Source of the DNA: Clostridiales bacterium
GTDB lineage: Bacteria > Bacillota > Clostridia > Saccharofermentanales > Saccharofermentanaceae
Assembly: GCA_003543635.1 (NCBI GenBank)
Contig: DNAE01000087.1
Span: 1-12,637, forward strand
Reading direction: 5' to 3'
DNA: 12,637 nt
Part shown: piece after piece, positions 1-6,641 of the stretch
Layout: each line of letters starts with the position of its first letter
Position numbering within the stretch: position 1 is the first letter of the stretch
The notes under the pieces: generated by a model
Told to the model about the DNA's origin: nothing
What the model saw: the letters and a program-made list of their open reading frames with translations, nothing else
Database searches by the model: none
Program-made: the position numbers and the translations under genes

Positions 1-146
1 GCGGAGAAGGATACAGGGTAGTGGGGGACCTTAAGAATACCGACCGCATCATGAACGATACCTTCTGGGTCGGCGTCTATCCCGGAATGACGGATGAGAT
101 GATCGACTACATGGCCAAGACCATAAAGGAAGCGTTGGAACAGTAA
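1..146 (+). CDS. rfbH: RfbH-like CDP-4-keto-6-deoxy-D-glucose 3-dehydrase, C-terminal end only
   Basis: Only the last 47 codons are present, reading from base 3 to the TAA at 144-146; the gene begins outside the window. The tail contains YRVVGDLKNTDRIMNDTFW followed by VGVYPGMTDEM, which I recognise as the conserved C-terminus of RfbH/DdhC (E1) in the DegT/DnrJ/EryC1 aminotransferase fold. In that family the enzyme uses PMP and an iron-sulfur centre, with a reductase partner, to remove the C-3 hydroxyl of CDP-4-keto-6-deoxyglucose, giving the precursor of CDP-3,6-dideoxyhexoses. The catalytic region (His in place of the PLP Lys, and the cysteines) is not visible, so a true aminotransferase relative cannot be fully excluded. 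Its stop codon overlaps the start of the next gene by one base (TAATG), suggesting translational coupling. Genes for the CDP-glucose synthase and 4,6-dehydratase would be expected just upstream. Confidence 0.75.
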   Translation, partial: GEGYRVVGDLKNTDRIMNDTFWVGVYPGMTDEMIDYMAKTIKEALEQ

Positions 147-715
147 TGGAAGGTATCGGAAGCAGGATCTGGGAGCTGTTCGAGAGGTTCGTCCTCTTTA
201 TGTTGAGGCTTATCTTAAAGCCCGTAAAAAAGGAACTCACGAAGGAGCAGGAACAGGCATTCATGCAGTTCGTCAAGTTCGCCCTCGTGGGTGTCTCCAA
301 TACCATAGTCTCCTACGGGATCAACGCCGTGACGCTTTTGATCCTGGACTGTGTAGGCGGATTCGAGGGAGCGGACAAGTACATCGGAAATACGGTGGCC
401 TTCTTCCTGTCGGTCCTTTGGGCATTCTACTGGAGCAACAGATTCGTATTCAAGGAGAGCGAGAACGGAGAAAAGAGGGTCTGGTGGAAGACTCTCATCA
501 AGACATATATCGCCTATGCCTTCACGGGACTTGTGCTGAGCAACGTGATCTCATGGCTCTGTGTTGATATCCTGGGCATCAGTAAATACATTGCCCCCAT
601 CATCAACCTGGTCATCAGCGTTCCCATCAATTTCCTGATGAACAAGTTCTGGGCATACAGACAAAAGGATAAGAAGCCGGAGGAAATAATCAATGAGAAC
701 GATCAGCTTGCTTGA
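146..715 (+). CDS. GtrA-family membrane protein (putative lipid-linked sugar flippase)
   Basis: The 189-residue product fits the GtrA family, small four-helix membrane proteins thought to help move undecaprenyl-phosphate-linked sugars across the membrane. Helices fall at about residues 44-67, 80-98, 117-139 and 146-166. Typical family signatures are FVKFALVGVSNTIVSYGIN near helix 1 and the WSNRFVFK stretch after helix 2. A basic, partly hydrophobic leader (residues 8-30) precedes helix 1 and makes this protein longer than many family members. The ATG at 146 overlaps the rfbH stop, with a weak AAGGAAG about 13 bases upstream. The last 23 bases overlap the aldolase gene. The DPM1/GtrB-like partner lies five genes downstream (5694-6641) rather than next door. 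The flippase role is a family-level assumption, since the family is not fully proven biochemically. Confidence 0.85.
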   Translation: MEGIGSRIWELFERFVLFMLRLILKPVKKELTKEQEQAFMQFVKFALVGVSNTIVSYGINAVTLLILDCVGGFEGADKYIGNTVAFFLSVLWAFYWSNRFVFKESENGEKRVWWKTLIKTYIAYAFTGLVLSNVISWLCVDILGISKYIAPIINLVISVPINFLMNKFWAYRQKDKKPEEIINENDQLA

Positions 716-2291
716 TTGCACACTTCGTGACGGCGGTTACGTTAATGACTGGAAATTCGGGAGGAATAACCTCATCTCGATCTTTGAGCGCCTTGTTGCC
801 TCGAGGGTCGATTACATCGAGATAGGATTCATCGATGAGAGCAGACCCTATGACCCCGACCGGGCCATCTTCCCGGATGCCGCATCCATCTCAAAGACAT
901 TCGGAGACCTGGATAAGGGAAGCTCCAGGATCGTGGGAATGATCGACTACGGTCATGCATCCCTGGACAAGATCTGTGATGCATCCGAGACTTGCATCGA
1001 CACCATAAGGGTCATCTTCAAGAAGCACCTGAGGGAGGACGCACTGGCCTTCGTCTCCGAGCTCATGAAGAAGGGCTACAGGGTCTTCGCCCAGCTGGTC
1101 TCCATCACATCCTATTCCGACGAGGAACTTAAGGATCTCATCCGCATCGCAAACGAGGTAAAGCCCTTCGCCGTTTCCATGGTGGATACCTACGGACTTT
1201 GCCACAGCGATACGCTCCTCCACTACATGGAACTTCTGGATAACGGCCTCGATCCCACGATCGAGATCGGATATCACGCCCATAACAACTTCCAGCTGGG
1301 ATATGCCAACTGCATCGAGATGCTCTCCTACAAAACGGACAGGAACGTCCTCGTGGACGGCACGATCTTCGGCATGGGAAAGAGCGCGGGAAACTGCCCT
1401 CTGGAACTCATCGCCATGTACTTAAACGGAAGGCACGGCAAGGACTACGATATCTACCAGATCCTGGAGGCCGCCGATGCCAATGTGATGAATTTCTACC
1501 ACAGGTCACCCTGGGGATATTCCATCTTCTTCTACATTGCGGCTTCAAATGACTGCCACCCCAGTTACGTGAGCTACCTCATGAACAAGAGGACCCTTTC
1601 CATCAAGGCCGTTAACAAGATCTTAAAGAGGCTGGAAGGGGACAAGAAGCTCCTTTACGATGAGAAGCTCATAGAGAAGCTCTACTCCGACTACCAGGAG
1701 ATAGAGGTCAACGACGAGGAGGACAGAAAGAGGCTTTCCGGAGAACTTCGGGACAAGAAGGTCCTGGTGCTGGGTCCCGGTACCTCCGTGCGCAACGAGT
1801 CGGATAAGGTGGGATCTTTTATCAGCGAGAACTCCCCCGAGATCATCAGCATCAACTTCATCCCCGACGGGGTGAAGCCCGACTACTGCTTTGTCACCAA
1901 CAAGAAGAGGTTCGTACAGCTGTCCACGGGTCTTGCGAAGAACAGGGATTCCTTCAAGGTCATCGCCACCTCCAACGTAACTTCATCTGTTACGGAATTC
2001 GACTATACCATCAGATATTCCAACCTCCTGGACTTCAATGCCCAGATCATCGATAACTCCTTCCTGATGCTCCTGAAGCTCCTGAAGAACATCGGTGTCA
2101 AGGAGGTCTTCTGTGCGGGATTCGACGGCTATGCCCTGGACAACAGACCCAACTACTTCAATCCGGATATGGAATACGAGTTCACCTCCAACGAGGCCTC
2201 GGAACTGAACGACTACGTGATCGGCCAGCTTAAGGACCTTTCCGACGGATTTAAGATCAACTTCGTGACGGACTCCCACTATGATGTATGA
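693..2291 (+). CDS. HMGL/DRE-TIM aldolase fused to a Rossmann-like C-terminal domain
   Basis: The 532-residue product starts at an ATG 9 bases after GGAGG (679-683). Residues 1 to about 300 form a DRE-TIM metallolyase barrel: DCTLRDGGY at 8-16, an EIGF strand near 43-46, and the metal-binding pair in YHAHNNF (His195, His197). These resemble 4-hydroxy-2-oxovalerate aldolases (DmpG/MhpE/BphI), which cleave or form bonds between pyruvate and aldehydes. Where DmpG/BphI have the catalytic His four residues after the Arg, this protein has Tyr16, so the reaction may differ. From about 354 a second alpha/beta domain begins with a nucleotide-binding-like strand-loop (LVLGPGTS, 357-364) and continues with a PDYCFVTN segment, recalling the GT42/DUF115-like Rossmann domains. 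Length is about 200 residues more than simple aldolases. It overlaps the HAD gene by 11 bases. A role in making a 2-oxo acid or branched sugar unit for the neighbouring ThDP enzyme is inferred. Confidence 0.8.
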   Translation: MRTISLLDCTLRDGGYVNDWKFGRNNLISIFERLVASRVDYIEIGFIDESRPYDPDRAIFPDAASISKTFGDLDKGSSRIVGMIDYGHASLDKICDASETCIDTIRVIFKKHLREDALAFVSELMKKGYRVFAQLVSITSYSDEELKDLIRIANEVKPFAVSMVDTYGLCHSDTLLHYMELLDNGLDPTIEIGYHAHNNFQLGYANCIEMLSYKTDRNVLVDGTIFGMGKSAGNCPLELIAMYLNGRHGKDYDIYQILEAADANVMNFYHRSPWGYSIFFYIAASNDCHPSYVSYLMNKRTLSIKAVNKILKRLEGDKKLLYDEKLIEKLYSDYQEIEVNDEEDRKRLSGELRDKKVLVLGPGTSVRNESDKVGSFISENSPEIISINFIPDGVKPDYCFVTNKKRFVQLSTGLAKNRDSFKVIATSNVTSSVTEFDYTIRYSNLLDFNAQIIDNSFLMLLKLLKNIGVKEVFCAGFDGYALDNRPNYFNPDMEYEFTSNEASELNDYVIGQLKDLSDGFKINFVTDSHYDV

Positions 2292-2952
2292 TGCGGTACT
2301 CTTCGATGTGGACGGAACGGTCCTTGATACCTCCGAGGGGATCCTTCTCTCGGTAAGGGAGACCATCGAGCATTTCGGCTACGAGATGCTCCCCGAGAGC
2401 GAACTTCTGAGATTCATCGGCCCGCCCATCGAGTGGTCCTTCAGGGACAGACTGGGCCTTGACGAAAAGGGATATACGGAAGCCGCGGCCTATTTCCGCG
2501 ACAGATACAGCAACCACAATCTGCTCCTGGCAAAGCCCTACGACGGGATCTACGATCTGTTCGAGCGTTTGGGCAAGATGGGCATCCCCACCGCCATCGC
2601 CACCTACAAGAAGCAGGATTACGCCGAGAAGCTCCTGAAGCACTTCGGCTTTCACAGATTCACGGATATAATCTACGGTTCCGACTACGAGGGGAAGCTG
2701 CGCAAGAGCGACATAATCGAGCTTTGCATCGCGGAACTGGGGATCTCAGACAGGAAGAGGGTCCTCATGGTGGGTGACAGTTCCCACGACGCCATGGGTG
2801 CGGAAAAGGCGGGGACCTCCTTTGCGGGTGTCTCCTTCGGCTTCGGCTTCGGCGCCTTCGGAGGGGAAGACATAAATGAATACGAGCACGTCCTTTATGC
2901 GGACCGTGCTATGGATATAATGACTCTTTTCGAGGAGGAAAAGGATGCGTAA
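2281..2952 (+). CDS. HAD-superfamily phosphatase (phosphoglycolate phosphatase-like)
   Basis: The 223-residue protein has all four HAD motifs. Motif I is FDVDGT with nucleophile Asp9 and acid/base Asp11; motif II is Thr108 in AIATYKK; motif III is Lys139 (or Lys142); motif IV is GDSSHD with Asp166 and Asp170. The helical cap between motifs I and II (about residues 16-85) places it in subfamily I, like Gph/PgmB. It probably removes a phosphate from a small metabolite or sugar phosphate in the cytoplasm; the substrate cannot be read from the sequence. The ATG at 2281 is followed directly by another at 2284, and either could be used. It overlaps the aldolase by 11 bases and the ThDP enzyme by 8, so it probably works between them, perhaps dephosphorylating an aldolase product. 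Near the C-terminus a Phe-Gly repeat is encoded by three TTCGGC hexamers. Confidence 0.88.
   Translation: MMYDAVLFDVDGTVLDTSEGILLSVRETIEHFGYEMLPESELLRFIGPPIEWSFRDRLGLDEKGYTEAAAYFRDRYSNHNLLLAKPYDGIYDLFERLGKMGIPTAIATYKKQDYAEKLLKHFGFHRFTDIIYGSDYEGKLRKSDIIELCIAELGISDRKRVLMVGDSSHDAMGAEKAGTSFAGVSFGFGFGAFGGEDINEYEHVLYADRAMDIMTLFEEEKDA
2836..2853 (+). repeat. Three tandem TTCGGC hexamers
   Basis: Three exact copies of TTCGGC lie head to tail inside the HAD phosphatase gene, followed by a related GCCTTCGG. They encode the FGFGFGAFG stretch near residue 190. Gain or loss of a copy would keep the frame. Confidence 0.8.
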
Positions 2953-4759
2953 GGTAGCACATATCATTGCGGATTTTCTTGTATCAAAGGGCGTGGAGCA
3001 CCTGTTCACGGTAACGGGCGGCGGCGCCATGCATTTAAACGATGCCTTCGGTCACCACGAGGCGCTGAAGTGCATCTATAACCACCACGAGCAGGCCTGT
3101 TCCATCGCGGCGGAGGGCTATGCCAGACTGACGGGTAAGATCGCGGCCTGCTGCGTTACCTCCGGTCCCGGCGGAACCAATGCCATCACGGGAGTAATGG
3201 GCGGATACCTGGATTCCATCCCCATGTTCGTTATCTCGGGTCAGGTAAAGAGGGAGACCACCGTTTGGTCCGTTCCCGATCTCCCCTTAAGGCAGCTGGG
3301 AGACCAGGAGTTCCCCATCGTGGATGCGGTCTCCTGCATGACAAAGTATGCCGTAATGGTGACGGAACCCGAAGACATCCTGTACCACCTGGAGAAGGCC
3401 TGGTACCTGGCAAATAACGGAAGAAAGGGCCCCGTCTGGCTGGATATCCCCCTGGACGTCCAGGCCGCAAAGGTGGAGGAGGAAGGCCTCAGGCATTTCG
3501 AAGGGACCGAGGAGATGAGGGAACTTCAGTCGAGGGAGGTCCCCGTTTACGATGAATCGATAACGGAGACGATCCTCGGCAAGATACGATCGGCAAGGCG
3601 TCCCGTTATCCTCGCAGGTACGGCCGTAAGGCTCGCGGGAGCGGAGAAGGAACTGCTGAAGGTTGCCGATAAGCTCAAGATCCCGGTGGTTACCGCCTGG
3701 AATGCCCACGACCTGATGCCCGACGATAATCCCTACTACTGCGGAAGACCCGGTACCGTCGGTACCAGGGGCGGTAACTTCGTGGTCCAGGATTCCGATC
3801 TCATCTTCGTGGTGGGATGCAGGATGAACATCAGGATGATCAGCTACAACTACAAGGCCTGGGCAAAGGACGCATATAAGATCGTGGTGGATATCGACCC
3901 CGCGGAGCTGGAGAAGCCCACCGTCAAGGTGGATCTCAAGGTCAATGCGGACCTTAAGGATGTGCTCACCTCCATACTGGAGAGCGGATATGAAGCCGAC
4001 GGCAGACACGATGCCTGGCTCAAGTGGTGCAGGGATATCGATGCCAGATTCCCCGCATGCCTTCCCGAGTACGACGATGTTAAGTCACCCGTTAACCCCT
4101 ACGTATTCATCGACAGGATGACCAGGGCCATAACGGAGAACGAGAGCATCATCTGCGGAAACGGATCCGCCTGCGTCGTTACCTTCCAGGGTGCCCATAT
4201 CAAGGAGGGAACGAGACTTTTCACCAACTCCGGATGCGCCGCCATGGGTTACGGTTTCCCCGCAGCCATCGGATGTGCCGTGGCAAGGAAGGGGGAGAGG
4301 GTCATCTGCATCGACGGTGACGGCTCCTTCCAGATGAACATCCAGGAGATGCAGACGGTGATCTACAACAAACTGAACCTTAAGACGTTCATCATGAACA
4401 ACAACGGATACCATTCCATAAGGCAGACCCAGACGAATCTTTTCCAGCCCCCGCTGGTGGGTGTCTGCGACGGAAACGGACTCTCCTTCCCTGACCTGGA
4501 GAAGCTCTCCTGGGCCTACGGAATGAGATACGTGAAGATAGATAACAGCGACGATATAGAGGCTAAGGTCAAGGAGGTCCTGGACCGTGACGATCCCGTT
4601 CTCTGCGAGGTGGTCCTTTCCGATAAGCAGAACTTCGTTCCCAAGCTCTCCTCCAAGGTCCTTCCCGACGGAAAGATCGTATCGCCCCCCATCGAAGACA
4701 TGTTCCCCTTCCTGGACAGGGAGGAGTTCGACGCCATAAAGGAGTCGGTGCCCCGATGA
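2945..4759 (+). CDS. Acetolactate synthase-like ThDP-dependent enzyme (YerE-type candidate)
   Basis: The 604-residue protein has the three-domain layout of the acetohydroxyacid synthase/pyruvate oxidase family. The N-terminal PYR domain carries the ThDP-activating Glu49 in NHHEQACS and the GPGGTNAITG loop. A middle domain begins near residue 215 (PVILAGTAVRL) and could bind FAD as in YerE and AHAS. The C-terminal PP domain has the ThDP/Mg motif GDGSF (458-462) ending in NNNGYH (485-490). It reads RQTQ where true AHAS has RQWQ; that Trp shapes the acceptor pocket, so it is unlikely to be IlvB/IlvI. No ilvN-type regulatory subunit or branched-chain amino acid gene is adjacent. Next to RfbH and an SDR, the best model is YerE, which transfers a decarboxylated 2-oxo acid onto the C-4 ketone of a CDP-deoxysugar. 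The ATG at 2945 follows a strong GAGGAGG-like site. Confidence 0.82.
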   Translation: MRKVAHIIADFLVSKGVEHLFTVTGGGAMHLNDAFGHHEALKCIYNHHEQACSIAAEGYARLTGKIAACCVTSGPGGTNAITGVMGGYLDSIPMFVISGQVKRETTVWSVPDLPLRQLGDQEFPIVDAVSCMTKYAVMVTEPEDILYHLEKAWYLANNGRKGPVWLDIPLDVQAAKVEEEGLRHFEGTEEMRELQSREVPVYDESITETILGKIRSARRPVILAGTAVRLAGAEKELLKVADKLKIPVVTAWNAHDLMPDDNPYYCGRPGTVGTRGGNFVVQDSDLIFVVGCRMNIRMISYNYKAWAKDAYKIVVDIDPAELEKPTVKVDLKVNADLKDVLTSILESGYEADGRHDAWLKWCRDIDARFPACLPEYDDVKSPVNPYVFIDRMTRAITENESIICGNGSACVVTFQGAHIKEGTRLFTNSGCAAMGYGFPAAIGCAVARKGERVICIDGDGSFQMNIQEMQTVIYNKLNLKTFIMNNNGYHSIRQTQTNLFQPPLVGVCDGNGLSFPDLEKLSWAYGMRYVKIDNSDDIEAKVKEVLDRDDPVLCEVVLSDKQNFVPKLSSKVLPDGKIVSPPIEDMFPFLDREEFDAIKESVPR

Positions 4760-5697
4760 AAAGAGCGGTAGTCACAGGCGCAACGGGAATGCTGGCCATA
4801 GCCCTGACGAACCTTCTGGTATCGGAGGGTATGGATGTTATCGCCGTTATAAGGCCCGGTTCCTCAAGGGCCGGAAACGTTCCCCAAAGCGATAACGTGA
4901 CGGTGGTGGAGCTGGATATGGCAAATATCGGGGAGCTCCCCGTTATGCTCCGGGCATCGGGAGTGGACAAGGCCGATCTTTTCTTCCACTTCGCCTGGGA
5001 CGGTACCCATGGCGATTCCAGGAACGACATGGATATTCAGATAAAGAACGTCTCCTATTCCGTGGAGGCTGTCCGCGCGGCAGCCGCCCTGGGATGCGAA
5101 GCCTTCCTTGGCGCGGGATCCCAGGCCGAATACGGCAGGGTGAAGGAGGGCACGAAGCTCGCCCCCGATACCCCCTGCTTCCCGGAGAACGGATACGGGA
5201 TCGGAAAGCTCTGCGCAGGTCAGATGACCCGGGTGGAGGCGAAGAAACTGGGAATTAAGCATGTGTGGGTCAGGATCCTTTCCACCTACGGTCCTTACGA
5301 CGGCATGCACACCATGGTCATGAGCGGCATAAAGACCATGGCGGAGGGTTCCAAGGCTTCCTATACGAAGGGGGAGCAGATGTGGGACTACCTCTACTGC
5401 AAGGATGCCGCAAAGGCCTTCTACCTCGCTCTTACAAAGGGCGTCGACGGTAAGGTCTATCCCGTGGGTTCGGGCAATGTCCGTCCCTTAAGGGATTACA
5501 TAACGGCCATAAGGAACGAGACCGCCCCGGATCTTCCCATCGGATTCGGAGAGGTGGAATACTACCCGGGTCAGGTCATGTATCTTTGCGCCGACATAAG
5601 AGAACTTAATGAAGACACGGGATTTACCCCGGATTATTCCTTCGAGGAAGGGATAAAAGAAACGGTTGAATGGTACAGGAGGAAGTATTTGGAATGA
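4756..5697 (+). CDS. NAD(P)-dependent extended SDR, CDP-abequose synthase/epimerase-like
   Basis: The 313-residue protein is an extended short-chain dehydrogenase/reductase of nucleotide-sugar metabolism. The N-terminal Rossmann motif is TGATGMLA (7-14), with Ala in place of the last Gly of TGxxGxxG. The catalytic triad is Ser122 (GAGSQAEYG), Tyr147 and Lys151 (YGIGK). HFAWDGTHG and a STYGPYDG segment are typical of the RfbJ-like/O-antigen branch. It would reduce a ketone or epimerise a nucleotide sugar in the cytoplasm. In this context it may reduce the ketone left after the ThDP enzyme adds its two-carbon or longer branch, as YerF is proposed to do, or reduce the 4-keto group directly. It overlaps the ThDP gene by ATGA and the glycosyltransferase gene by ATGA. 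Substrate assignment is inference. Confidence 0.85.
   Translation: MKRAVVTGATGMLAIALTNLLVSEGMDVIAVIRPGSSRAGNVPQSDNVTVVELDMANIGELPVMLRASGVDKADLFFHFAWDGTHGDSRNDMDIQIKNVSYSVEAVRAAAALGCEAFLGAGSQAEYGRVKEGTKLAPDTPCFPENGYGIGKLCAGQMTRVEAKKLGIKHVWVRILSTYGPYDGMHTMVMSGIKTMAEGSKASYTKGEQMWDYLYCKDAAKAFYLALTKGVDGKVYPVGSGNVRPLRDYITAIRNETAPDLPIGFGEVEYYPGQVMYLCADIRELNEDTGFTPDYSFEEGIKETVEWYRRKYLE
5677..5684 (+). promoter_or_regulatory. Ribosome binding site that sets the glycosyltransferase start
   Basis: AGGAGGAA lies 9 bases before the ATG at 5694, inside the end of the SDR gene. It supports 5694 over an upstream in-frame start at 5670, which would add eight residues before the family-typical MKKISVLIPCYNE and has no such site. 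Confidence 0.75.
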
Positions 5698-6641
5698 AGA
5701 AGATAAGCGTCCTTATACCTTGCTACAACGAAGAACTCAACGTGGAGCCCATGGCGGAGGCATTGACCAAGATGTTTGCCGAGGACCTTCCCGGCTACGA
5801 CTATGAGATCCTCTTTATCGATAACGATTCGAAGGACCTGACCCGTCCCAAGCTCCGCGCTCTTTGCGCGAAGGACAAGCACATAAAGGCCATCTTCAAC
5901 GCCAAGAACTTCGGACAGTTCAATTCCCCCTACTACGGAATGCTCCAGACCACGGGAGATTGCACGGTCTCCATGGTGTGTGACTTCCAGGATCCCGTGG
6001 AACTCATCCCCAAGTATGTGAAGGAATGGGAGAACGGCTATAAGATCGTCATCGGCATCAAGACCTCCAGCAAGGAGTCCAAGGTGATGTACTTCCTGAG
6101 GAGCATGTACTACAAGCTCATAAAGAAGTTCTCCGACGTGGAGCAGATCGAGCATTTCACAGGATCAGGTCTTTATGACAAGAGTTTCGTTCAGGTGCTC
6201 CGCGATCTCCACGATCCCAAGCCCTTCCTCCGCGGCATCGTCGCTGAGCTGGGATTTGAGAGAAAAGAGATCCCCTACGAGCAGCCCCAGAGAAGGGCAG
6301 GCAAGACCAGCAACAATTTCTACAGGCTCTACGATGCCGCCATGCTCTCCATAACCTCCTATACGAAGATAGGACTCCGGATCGCCACCATAGGCGGCGC
6401 GATCTTCTCGGCGGTGAGCCTTCTCATCGCCCTCATATACCTCATCCTGAAGCTCGTCTGGTGGGATCAGTTCCCCGCCGGTATGGCTCCCGTTACCATC
6501 GGACTTTTCGTCATCGGTTCGGTGCAGCTCTTCTTCATCGGACTTCTGGGTGAATATATCCTCAACATAAACGACCGAGTAATGAACAGACCCCTCGTGG
6601 TGGAAGCCGAGAGGATCAATTTTGATGATGAGAACGATTGA
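5694..6641 (+). CDS. GtrB/DPM1-type polyprenyl-phosphate glycosyltransferase (GT2)
   Basis: The 315-residue product begins with the GT2 opening ISVLIPCYNEELNV, followed by an acidic FIDNDSKD turn near 41-48 and the donor/metal site CDFQDP (Asp97, Asp100). RRAGKTSNNF at about 200-209 matches the acceptor-loop region of DPM1-like enzymes. Two C-terminal helices (about 229-254 and 265-290) anchor it, as in GtrB, ArnC and CsbB-type proteins. Such enzymes move one sugar from a nucleotide donor to undecaprenyl phosphate on the cytoplasmic face. UDP-glucose is the usual GtrB donor, but here the preceding genes suggest the donor could be the cluster's own deoxysugar. It overlaps the SDR gene by 4 bases and the large membrane protein gene by 17. 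The family call is firm; the donor is inference. Confidence 0.9.
   Translation: MKKISVLIPCYNEELNVEPMAEALTKMFAEDLPGYDYEILFIDNDSKDLTRPKLRALCAKDKHIKAIFNAKNFGQFNSPYYGMLQTTGDCTVSMVCDFQDPVELIPKYVKEWENGYKIVIGIKTSSKESKVMYFLRSMYYKLIKKFSDVEQIEHFTGSGLYDKSFVQVLRDLHDPKPFLRGIVAELGFERKEIPYEQPQRRAGKTSNNFYRLYDAAMLSITSYTKIGLRIATIGGAIFSAVSLLIALIYLILKLVWWDQFPAGMAPVTIGLFVIGSVQLFFIGLLGEYILNINDRVMNRPLVVEAERINFDDEND
6609..6615 (+). promoter_or_regulatory. Ribosome binding site for the large membrane protein
   Basis: GAGAGGA sits 9 bases before the ATG at 6625. It favours 6625 over the TTG at 6622 and the second ATG at 6628; the three alternatives change the protein by only one or two residues. Confidence 0.55.

Noticed and set aside
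3287..4009. 240-codon open frame on the minus strand inside the ThDP enzyme gene
   Set aside because: It lies wholly inside a well-conserved enzyme gene and its translation shows no family motif.
2945..4759. Annotation as biosynthetic acetolactate synthase large subunit (ilvB)
   Set aside because: It has RQTQ instead of RQWQ, no small-subunit gene and no branched-chain amino acid neighbours, and it sits inside a nucleotide-sugar operon.
5670..5693. Upstream start for the GtrB-like glycosyltransferase
   Set aside because: It adds eight residues before the normal GT2 opening, has no ribosome site, and the AGGAGGAA at 5677-5684 points to the ATG at 5694.
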